Source of the DNA: Echinometra lucunter
Taxonomy: Eukaryota > Echinodermata > Echinoidea > Camarodonta > Echinometridae
Direction of reading: 5' to 3'
Assembly: GCA_029962745.1 (NCBI GenBank)
Contig: CM057169.1
Coordinates: 14,163,193-14,227,192 of the forward strand
Length of the DNA: 64,000 nucleotides
The position numbers and the translations under genes were made by a program. A model generated the notes under the pieces. It did no database searches, was not told the origin of the DNA, and saw only the letters and a program-made list of their open reading frames with translations. Shown in pieces: positions 45,401 to 57,400 of the stretch. Each line of letters begins with the position of its first letter. The stretch's first letter is position 1.

Positions 45401-48400
45401 GACAAGCATTTTGCTTTTGCTGGCTCCTCCGCTCAGAAATTAATTAGTGTATACTCCTATTACATATGTTGTTGTATAATGATTTCCTTTTTAGTGTGTT
45501 TTTCTATGTCTTTTTATGGTTGTAAAATGTATATGTATTAATAATGTTGTACATCAACTTTTTATGAGTGGAATAAACTTGAACTTGAAACTTGAACTTG
45601 AACTTGAACTTGAAACTTGAAACTTGAACTTGAAACTTGAACTTGAACTTGAACTTAAACATAAATGTTTGTTTTTACCGTGAAGGATGAGGAAATATCT
45701 TATTTCCATACCATTCCTTCAATTTAATCTCAATCACCTTGATCAAGTGAAACTAGCAGATTTTTTTTTTTTTGGATAGGCAATCTTGCACTGTGAAGCT
45801 CACATGAGCTTGGGAAGACGCTATCATCATCATCATCTGTATGGGAGTGTAGGATGTCCTGTAGGTCTCCCGGTCGTATCACTTGGTACATGAAAAAAGC
45901 CTAAAACTTGTGCTTGCCTATTGTTGGCAATAGCCCCCGTATAGACCTATGTCAGCTCAGGGTTAGTGTAACCTCATGTGAGGGGGTAAAGATAAAGCTA
46001 GAACTTAAATTTAATACTAGTCTGTCAAAAGTGAGTCAGAGACTGACCAAAATATCAACATATCAAGTTCAGATATTGTGGGTGAAAAAAAAGATATGTC
46101 AATGTATGAATTAAAGTTTTAATGTTAGATGGTCTCTGAAAATTGAAATTCCAAGGTGACTTAACTAATATAGTTAGGGAAAACTTTATGAGTGCTGTAG
46201 CTTCTGACTGTGTGTCTTGTCTTCAGACTTGTCCACTCACATGAATGCAAGGTTATAAATATCCCTGCCACACTATACATCTGTAACCAACAATAGAGGC
46301 ATTCCTGAGCTTATGTGTGAGTTTCTGATAGACAGGATCACCAATCCTGTGACATCTGAAAATTTCACTTGATCAAGGATATTTGAGATCCAATCAAAGT
46401 ATGGAAATGAGATATTTTAAGATCTTTCAGTGCAAAAAGAAGATACTATCTTAGAATTCTGCTGATTATTATGGTGATCTGTATCTTCGACTATAGAGGT
46501 AGACTGCTGCAGACATTCAGACAGCACAACATCCGAATGCTCCCCTGTATGAGATTTGTCTGACTTCTCAGTTGGGGGAAACCATCTCCTAAATTTCCAT
46601 TTTCCTCCTCTGCCCTGTCTTTTTCACACTAACTTATTTTGTAAGGGTTCAGGATTTAGATTTAAAATTTTTTTTTGTGGCTGAATCCCTTGCTAAAATC
46701 AGGGAATTTGGGGGTCCAGACTCAGATATTAGGGGTCCATGTGGTCCAGTGCACTGGTTGAGTAAGTAAATTACTTCGCATTTTCTTTGGCTAAGCAAAA
46801 CACCTCAACTTGTATTTAGATCACCTATAAGTATTTCACTTTCGCAAGTTGACTTTAAGACAGAATACTGAAATCCTTTGTGACGTCATAAAGTCCATCC
46901 CAAATAATGTGCAATAAAGGTGTCCCATTGTATGCGCGGCTATAAAATTTACCTGTGCAGCATATCATGACTACTGAAAAACTACCTGCCAGCCAGCCAG
47001 ACTTCCAAAGTAATTTGTTAAAGTCTGCTAGGTGGCTGTCTTAGATTTAGAGTAAAATACAAAAGTTTCATTTGAATACTGAAGATTGTTAAGTATTTCA
47101 CTTAAGCTGAAAACTGAGTGAAATACTCAAATGTTGATTTAGGTATTGAATTGAATACTAGCCCAGGGCACCGTTTCATGAAAATTGTGAGCACTGACAA
47201 GTTTTCATTTCTCTGACAATTAACAATCAGTGAGCAGTGCTTCTCAGCCAATCAAAACCAAGGATTTTACTGAAATTGTCAGAGAATGACAACTTTCATG
47301 TCTGTTATTGTCAAGTGCTGCATGATTCCCCATATCTTATCTTATTCCTTTTAAACAGTCAAACCTGTCCTACCGGCGAACTACCAGCAGCAGACATGGG
47401 ACCGACTGAAGGAGGCTGTCCAAGCCATCCACAAGAGCAGGCCTATCAAGTACAGCTTGGAGGAGCTCTACCAAGCCGTTGAGAACATGTGCTCGCATAA
47501 GATGTCTGCCTCACTCTATGACCAGCTGAAGGAAGCATGTGAACAGCATGTAGCATCGCAAACTGGACAGTTTACTAGATATCCTTTATATTTATTTATG
47601 CAAGGGGTATCATTTTTGTCGAGCCACCAAGATGGAGCAAGACTAGGGGATACTTAGCGGCGGCTTTCCGTCCGTCTGTCCGTGACGCTTATGAAACTTG
47701 AATAACTTTGTGACCGTTTCTCCATTTGTAACCAAACTTGGATGGTAGATGCTCTATAAAAACCTCAGTGTCGTTTGGGAATCAAAGGTCGTGTATGTAG
47801 GTCAAAGGTCAAATGAGGTCAAATGTTCAACTTCAAATTTACCTGCAAGTTTCTACAGGGGTTTGAAACTTTTGAACCATTAGCCTGTTTGTAACCTAAC
47901 TTGGGTGGTAGATGCCTTACAGATACTTAGCGGCAGCTTTCCGTCCGTCTGTCCGTGACGCTTATGAAACTTGAATAACTTTGTGACCGTTTCTCCATTT
48001 GTAACCAAACTTGGATGGTAGATGCTCTATAGAAACCTCAGTGTCGTTTGGGAATCAAAGGTCGTGTATGTAGGTCAAAGGTCAAATGAGGTCAAATGTT
48101 CAACTTCAAATTTACCTGCAAGTTTCTACAGGGGTTTGAAACTTTTGAACCATTAGCCTGTTTGTAACCTAACTTGGGTGGTAGATGCCTTACAGGGACC
48201 TCAATGTTATTTAGCGGTCGAAGGTCACGTAGGTCAAAGGTCAAATGAGGTCAAATGTTAAAATTTACCTGCAAGTTTCTACTGTGTTTAGTAACTTTTG
48301 AACCATAAGTCCATTTGTAACCTAACTTGGATGGTAGATGACCTATAGGGACCTCACTGTTATCAGGGGTCAAGGTCAGGTTTGTAGGTCAGTGGTCAAA

Positions 48401-51400
48401 TGAGGTCAAATATTACAGTTTACCTGCAAGAATGATTCCACACAAACATGGCGAGACACATTATGGCTTTTGCCTTGTTTGAGATAGCAGAGAAAGTCTG
48501 GAGATTGCAGAGACAATTCCTTACCTGCCAACTGTTCCTGTTAAATAGGAATGTTCGTATTTAGGGGAAAAGAGAATAGTTGGCGGTATTCACATCTTGT
48601 CGGGAAAATGACCTCCAAACCTGTGTCACAAATCTGAATTTAAATTATGACATATTTTCTGAATGTGTCGGAAACTGGTGGCAGCTACCTGCATACACAC
48701 CCCGATATCGCCAACATGAACATCTACTTGTTGTTCATGTTGAACTTGATCTTGATGTTGCAAAACGAAGAAGTTTCTCTCAAACACATTCATCTCATCC
48801 TCATGTACATGTATGCATTCGGCACTGGAAGTCACTTTTAGCCAAGAGTAGGGCTGTTACCGAGCGGAACGGAAATTCTCCGAACGTGGCACTTTCGAAC
48901 AGGATCGAAGCGAACTGAACTCAAAGGCCAAGTTTGGAAGTTTGTCAACTTATAACATAGGATCATTGATTTAGCCCTCGGTAAAGACCTTGTTCTGAAT
49001 TCATTATGCTAAATGGGAGATACACCTTTGCTTTATTAAAAAATTAATACATACAGTTATTGGTGGGATTTCTTTTAATTCACCATGAATTCTAGTTGTT
49101 TTCCCCCAAAATCATGTTAAAAGCTTCAAAATATGCCCACAGATACTCACGATTGTAATCGATCGTAATAAGGTTTTAATCGATTAACAATCATGATCGA
49201 TCATATTTCTAAATAAATATTTAAAAAAATAAAATAGAAAAACACTGTTTTATTGATAATTTCTTTTAATATTTTTGTTCCTTTCCTTTATTTCGATTTT
49301 TAAAAGATTTTCTATTGTTTTCTATTAATCAGTATATGAAAATTATCTTTCCCTTCATTCAGAAAATAAAATGAATAACAAAGAATCATGCAATAAATGC
49401 AGTAACTATTTTTTGTCATACAAAATATATTTATAAGAAACAGTGACTTCCAAGTGCAGTGAAGATAGAGAGGGTTCTGGTGGTCATTTGTTATCGATGC
49501 TCACCCTTTTATTTTTTTATACTGTATTGCCGAACCCCGAACCGAACCAAAATTCGGACATAAAAGTGCCGGACTCTGCCGAACCGAACCGAACCCGAAC
49601 ATGGTGCTAAATTCACAGCCCGGCTAGAGAAGAGATTGCGCGGTGTCTGAGGGTTTGATTCTGCTCCCTGCAGATTCCTCTTTCCCACTTCTCCGCCCTA
49701 TGTCTTCTTCCTGTTTTATGCATTTTTGAGACAATTGAGAGTGATTAATTGAAGACGAAGTTAAATTATGCAAATGTAATGTAATAAGAATGAACAGGCT
49801 GAAAATATTGACTGGATATGCATTTGCATATGTGACTACTTTGAAGTTGCGAACCCCAGTAAACCTAGCAATTTACAAATTAGTTGGAGTCTTTTTCCCA
49901 ATATTAATTTAGAAAAAAATCATGAAAATATTTTTTAATGAGTAACTTATTATTTTGAAATAAAATTTCAATCAATCTAACTCTTGTTAACATTTCCAAA
50001 CTGCATTTTAACGGGTATTCTTGAATGGCAGTCTATTGGGTGTGTTAGCATCTACAAGTCAATAGATCAAATAAGAAAGGTATGCAGAATAATTAATGAG
50101 GATACCTGTGCCGTTTTTGTGAGTGTGACTGTGGATGTTGTGTGCATGTGTCATAATTTTTTCGCCATAAAGTCTGGTGTGAATATATCGATCAGCTGGT
50201 CGCCTGGTTAATCTGCGTGACCGGCCTTGCAACGTAAAGGGGTCATTGTTGCCATTGTAGTGGAGCGGTTTTTACTTCCAAATGGAGAGTATACTCTATA
50301 TATCTCTTTGATTCTTTTCTTTCTAAATATTGTCTCGTCTTATACTCTGTGTGTCTCATTACAGTCTATGATTGCTTGTCATAATCCTTCTTCCAAATGA
50401 GTTTTAATAATTTGTTTAAAATTTAATTTCGAAAATATACAAAGCCCCCCCCCCCCCATATATTAATTACAATTATTTGAAGACAGAAAATGGCTTGTTG
50501 GAAACTGTGATGCCATGGGTAACAGTATAATATGGCAATAAATCTGGGGAAAATATTGAGGATCGAATTTATTTTTCTTATTTTCCTTATTTTTCGAGCA
50601 CTGCTCGAGAAATTGAGTACACACATTGGGGCGGGGGTATAAATCCCCTTCAGTGATATTTCTCGTTTCTTTGGTAAGTGCATAACCTGTTGGCTACTGG
50701 AACCAGGTGGCCCTTGTAATGAGCCTATAGGAATATGATAATTCAGTAGTGAACGGGTTAAAGAGTGAATAAAGCAATATTTGAATTTTGAGCCTTGACT
50801 CCATGGCACTGAAATGACAGACAGCCTGACGTACTTGAAACAACTAAACACCTGCTGGCAAGATCACTGTAGGCAAATGGTAAGGAATATATTTAGAATT
50901 TGTGAAACAGATGAAGGAATAGTTCTTTGAAATGAATGCCTGTATTATAAAAAAATAGAACACAAGCTTTCAACAATTTTTGTTCCAGCTGTTGGTAGAA
51001 ATGCAGAAATCCAGAAGAGAAATTTGCAAGATGAAACATGAAATTGGCCAAATTCCATTTCAACATCATTGTGATGTTTGAGCACTACATGGGCAAGAAA
51101 TTTCATGTAGAAAAAGAAGAAAATTCTCATATACCTATAGGATAGCTATCAGCAAGCAGATAGCCTTACAATGAAGTTGGTGACTAAATGAATTGGAACA
51201 ATAACACAGGACATTCCATGCGAAATATGCTACTTGAATGCCTGAAATGATACCTTTTTCCAAGTAGTAGATTTCCTACTCATTTATGGAATTCACATCT
51301 GAAGTTGTGCATAACTGGGAAATGTTTTCATCTATGCTCGTTTTCCCCTTCAATCTTTTGTTAATTCATATACTGCTTTTGCTGCTGCAATTTACATGTG

Positions 51401-54400
51401 CATGGTACTTGAATAAAGTCATTCTATTTTATTTTTGCAGATCATGATCAGGAGTATATTTCTGTTTCTAGATAGGACATACGTACTCCAGAATTCACTA
51501 GTATCTTCACTTTGGTAAGTTCGTATTTTGCACACCCTTATTCAGAAATGAAAATGACTTCCAGTTATATGTTGGGGGAATATTCTTTCATGTGTGGTGA
51601 AGGAAGTTGTGTGATAATTGGGAAATCATCCCCATATTTTGACTTTTTTCTTTGATTGATGCTATAGCATCACTGAAATCCTGTATCTTTTCTAGTGAAT
51701 TTGGGAAATGGTTAAAACTATTTTACGATTCAAGTTGCCATCATTTGTATGGGACAAATGTGAAATGACTGCGTTTCGACTAACCAACGTGTGACCATTG
51801 CTAGTCCAAGAATGTAGACATTGCTTGAGACTTTGACTAAATATTCCAAATTTTTTAATATAAATTCCTGCAAATTTTGTTCACCTTGCAGGGACATGGG
51901 GCTCGATCTCTTCCGCTCACACATCATTAGCAACAGGACTGTCCAGAACCGGACTGTAGAGGGCCTGTTGCTGCTAATAGAGAATGAGAGGACAGGCGAT
52001 GTTGTTGACCATAGTCTTCTCAAAAGTCTTCTACGAATGCTCTCAGATCTACAGGTGAATATGATAAGGTTCTCTTGGTCGTATGCCTTGGAACTTTCTT
52101 TTACTTTTAACGTTGCAATGGGCTACTCCAGTGGCAACTTCTAGACAGAGGCGGCAAAACGTCGGGCTTGGACACTGAAAGTGGAGGGGCACCTACTGTT
52201 TGGCAGACGAAAGATGGCCCTCCACTTTGTCCGAGCCCAATGTTCTGCCACCTCTGCTAGATACACTCTGACAACAATTGCTCCAGACTTTCACCAAAGA
52301 TATAGGGTTACAGTTAATGATGTAGTGGGTTTTGGGTTAGATTTTTAGGTTTTGGTGTAGGGTTAGGGTTTGGTATGGGATTAGGGTTATGTATAATTTG
52401 GTGCAAGTTTGAAATGAATGTTTAGGCTGGGGAGGACATTGACTGTGGAGCAATTGCCAGTAAAGCACATGTGAAAGTCTTCACTTGAATTTAGAAATGT
52501 TTGCTCCTAAAGTTCTCGAGATGTCACCATAGATGCAAAAAACCACCCCACAAACAATAGGTTTTTACAATAATCAAATGCTTTTCAGATGGATATAATT
52601 GCAGTGCTTGTTTTACAGTGCTTCCTGTAAAATTATAGTGATATGTACATTTATGCACATTTGGTATTTCAGATCTATGAGGAGGCATTCGAGAAGAAAT
52701 TCTTGGATGCTACACAGATGCTTTATGGTGCAGAGGGTCAAAGGCTTGTTCATGAGAGAGAGGTAAGAGCCAATATCAACAGAAAGAAAAAATATGAATC
52801 CTCAGATTTGTGTTCACCTTAAAGCCCCTGTGCTGCAAATGGCTCATTATTAAAATTATATTATTTCCAATAACTTTTTTCCTGAAAGAAATTATGATTC
52901 TAAGAGCACATTGCTGAGCATCAACTCTTCAGAGCTGTATGCCATTTTACACCAATTACAAGAGTTATTTGCATTCTTGAAAAGTTCTTGAAAGTTGGAA
53001 CCCTGGAAAACTGCTGACATCATGCATGTAGCACATTTCAACTTGTTGCTGAATACATTATTTGGTAAACCCTTGATGGACCTCACCACCACAAAGAAAA
53101 AAAAAATGAAAGAAAATAAAAAATTAATGTGGCAAGAAGAGTGAGGAGTGAAATCTTGCCAAGATAATTTGTGCAATTTCCTTTTAGGATGACTCATGTG
53201 TTCCTGGTATTACAGGAAATGGCCTTGTGTCATTATTTGATTTTTTTTTTTTCTAAGTGAGGCTTGGCAGATCCTAACAGTTGGTCATGTTTTTTTTCTT
53301 CCCCTGAAAAGTTACTCAAATATTGTGAAACGTTACATCAGGTATATAGTTATAACAAAAAGTGAAATAGTAATGATAAAGAGTTGTCCTTGGTTTGTTA
53401 TGAAAATGAGCGTAGATCATGTAAACTTTCCAGGAATGACTTGTTTATTTTGCAACTTGCTTGGTAATTACACAGTTTATTTCAGAACCATGTGTTCGGT
53501 GCAATTCATTCTGATATATTAAGATTGTTATGGTAAATCTGCAGGATTCTGTAGGAATTCATTTCGTTACGATCACTAGAAACTTTAGCATCTTAATGAC
53601 CAACAAACAGAAGAGGCACACACTTAACTTTCATTTCCAATTTGGATGTCCGCAGGTACCTGAGTACCTTACGCATGTAGACAAACGTCTTGAGGAGGAA
53701 TCGCAGAGAATCCTACACTACCTAGACCACACCACCCGTAAGCCTCTAATAGCTTGTGTGGAGAAACAGCTGCTAGAAGACCACATTGGAACTCTTCTAC
53801 AGAAAGGTAGGACTTTATTCGAGCCCTTTCAGACCCAACTTCATATACTGTATTAAAGCTCTTGTACAGTGTAGATAGCAGTATTAAGTAAATTGACTTG
53901 AAACTGACTTAATATAGTCCTACATTGATCGACTGGCATAAAAACATACATGCGTGAGATCATGTGATACTCCATGCATGATTTCTGATGAATTCCAGTG
54001 TAGATATTTGAAATGAACGCAGTGTAATGGTTGCATTCTGCCCTCTGCTAGTGCCTGCATCCCACACAACGATCATAGTGCTCTGTACTCTTGTGTTGTA
54101 AGAAATCTCAATGGTTTTACACATGTGCACGCCTGTGTGACTTCACGTGGGGACCCAGGATCAAAAGTACTTTTCGTCTTTCATTTTTTAAAATATTCAA
54201 CTTGTGGAGAAAAGAACTAGTAAGCAAATGCAGAAAATGTTTCACTGTACAGCTTATATGAGATATCATCTGTTATTTTTTTTTTTCAGGTTTGGACAGT
54301 CTATTAGATGCTTATCGGGTAGACGACCTCACCCTTCTCTACAGACTCCTACAAAGGACAAAGAATGGTCTCCATGATTTATGTCAGTACTTCAGTGCTT

Positions 54401-57400
54401 TTATCAAGGTACGTCAAGAAATATACCCTCTTGAATCCTTACCTCTAGGAGAATTGGTGTCATTTGGTGTCATTTGTTCTCTACTTTAGTACTGTATAAT
54501 CTGTTTGAAAGTGCAGCATGCGAAAATTAGAAATTTTGTCCATTTATAGGCATTTAATTCCAAATCATTACTAGCATTCCTTTCAAGTAATAAGTGAATT
54601 TCACATATATGCACAGTCCTTCAATATGGTACATTAAGACATACATTTAAAATACCCCTGTAATACATTTTCAAGGGAAATGTAATGTGAGCTTTAAAGT
54701 TTCCTATCCTGTTATTCATGAAAAAAGAAAATCTGGGTAGAAGTACGTATGTTTGTAAGTGGATAACTGGAAGAAGAACATTCCGTGAATGTTTTTTTTC
54801 ATTCTTTACAGCAGCTTGACTTAGCGTAAAATCAGTGTTAACAATGATTTATAGTCTTGATCAATCCCATGGAATGAGTATCATTCAGCATAAGAAAAAA
54901 ACATGTTCTTATTGGTGTCATTACCAAAGAACCAGGAGAGCTTTGGTATGTATCATTAAATGCAAAGTCATCTGCAACTGGCAAATATTTCCTTTGCCAC
55001 TACTGGTTTTTTTTCCAACCTACTATCATACAGAAAACAGGCACTACCATAGTTATAGACTCTGAGAAGGACAAGACGATGGTCCAAGAACTCCTAGATT
55101 TCAAGGAGAAGCTGGACAACATCCTGGAGATCTGCTTCGCCAAGAACGAGAAGTTCTCTGTCTCTCTGAAAGATGCTTTTGAGAACTTCATCAACAAAAG
55201 GCTCAACAAACCAGCAGAGCTTGTCGGTATGTGGTTTCACACTGACTGAGATTGTAACCTTGGGAGGGGGAAGGGGAGGGGTTACACCAGGATATCTATC
55301 CAAACTGTGCTCAAAACTGTTCAGCATTTTAGGGAGTTATGAGGTTCTCTTGAGAAGTTCTCGGTCTCTCTCATAAATACGTTTGAGAACTCCATCAGCA
55401 AAAGACCCAACAAACCGGCAGAACTTGTGGGTATCTGCCCTCACGGTGACTGAGGATTATATTTAGCAACATTGGAGGGGCAAAATATTCACCCACATTA
55501 TAATTAAAAATATTCCTCAACATTTTGGGGCTTCTAGACAGAATAATTTCTCACTTTCCGTGAAAAATTTCCCTTTTTTCCCCGGTTCCTGCCACTGTGC
55601 GTACACATAATGTTTATGTCTGATCCCTTGCAACTGATGAAAATAATTAGCCCTTTACAGGCATACAGCAGCAAACCTGCCAACTGTCCCTATTTGATAG
55701 GGACAGTTTGGGGGAAAAGGAAAGGGCAGTTTTCACCCGTTTGACCCTGTGCCCCTATTTTGGTAAAAATCTGTCTATATTGATGTATAGGAAACTCAGG
55801 AATGTCCCTATTTTTGACAGTTTCTTAATCATTTATCCCTATTTCTTGACTTACAAGGTTGGTAGGTATTCAGCAAGTATTTAGTCATTTCCAGGGGCCT
55901 TGTGTTTCAGAAAGGATTTCTTGGCCTGTTGCTCTCAGCAGCAATATATCTCATTCCTCCTGGGAATGACAACCTTATCTTCTCATTTGTACCGTATTTT
56001 CATCTCGCACCATAGCAAAGTATGTTGACAACAAGCTGAGGGCTGGTAACAAGGAAGCTACAGAGGAAGAGCTTGAGAGACTTCTAGACAAGATCATGGT
56101 TCTATTCAGATTTATTCACGGTGAGTGATTCCTCACCCCACTGGCTCCTCAATGTTTTATTTTTCTGTAGTCTTAATACTATTACCACATTTATTTATTT
56201 ATTCATTTATTTCTGCATGGTTCATTACATTACACATTACGATCATTATACACTTACAGTTGTAAATAATAGAGAAACATGCAGAGGTATGATAATGATA
56301 ATAGTAACTTTCGATTTATTTATTGCATAATAATTAATACTTAATTCTCTATGAGCTTTACATAGTGGGGGGAGGGGGAAAGTAGCTTACATGAACATAA
56401 TAATCTAAGAGGACCAAAAAAAAAAAAAACCCACTGCTAATTTCACACTGACATATTCAAACAAGATATATCATAATATAGGAAAAGTTATGTCTTTAAC
56501 CCTATGTAGCCCGGGCCATTTTGAAATTGCATAGCCCGGGAGGGGGGGGGGGGCTTATTTGGCCCCCCTCAGATCTTGGCTGTTGATCGAGCAATCGCGA
56601 CGAAAATCAGCACGTCACAACAACGTAATCTCCAAAGGTGTATAGTTAATTATTACAAAATTATTCAAATTTATTTTTGATTAATTATGTTAATTTATGC
56701 ATAAAATTAGAATTCAGCTGTAAATCTGTAAATACAGCTCCCAAACTGCTAAATTTTGGTCTAGACACTCTTTTTAGGATTCTTATAAAATGTACATCAA
56801 AGAAAATGGTGGTATCAAAATTTTTTCTTATGCATTTTATTGTTCTAAAAATTTCTTAGTATTTCTTTGTTTTTTGACTCTTTATTTTTTATTGTTTTTT
56901 CGCTGGAAATCGTCAGCGACACTATTCCATTCATAAAGAACATAAAATTAATTGTTTTTAACTAATCTGTAAAAGTAAAATTGATGATACATTTATGAAT
57001 TTTGGCTAGAAACAGAATTTGCATTGGACTTGTACATGAAATCACGTTTTTGAGCAATTTTTGGTCTGACATGCACTTACAAAATGTTGCGTAACTTAGG
57101 AACCACATACCCGAGCATCGCGAATTTGGTCTCAGAAGTTGCGCGAGGCTTTAAAGAAAAAAGTCATGAAACGTTGGGGCATGAGCTTTTCGCATTATGG
57201 ATATATCGCAAAAAAGTATTGAGGGGGGGCTTTTTTTAGCCCCCCCCCCCCCCCCCCCCGATGTGTACATACTGGATTGTGCCTACGAATTAGATCTGAT
57301 ATATAAGATGGGGCAAGATTATTCTGTACATTAAAACACAATTAGAATCTTGAATATGACATTAAAAGCTTGATGCTTGAGATGTTGCCACACCCATAAC

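Noticed and set aside
47579..47657. Open frame continuing cul4 exon 2 as [19 protein letters not shown]
   Set aside because: It has no match to cullins and begins exactly at the ATATCCTT motif. The AT-AC intron model restores the alignment length, so this is intron read-through.
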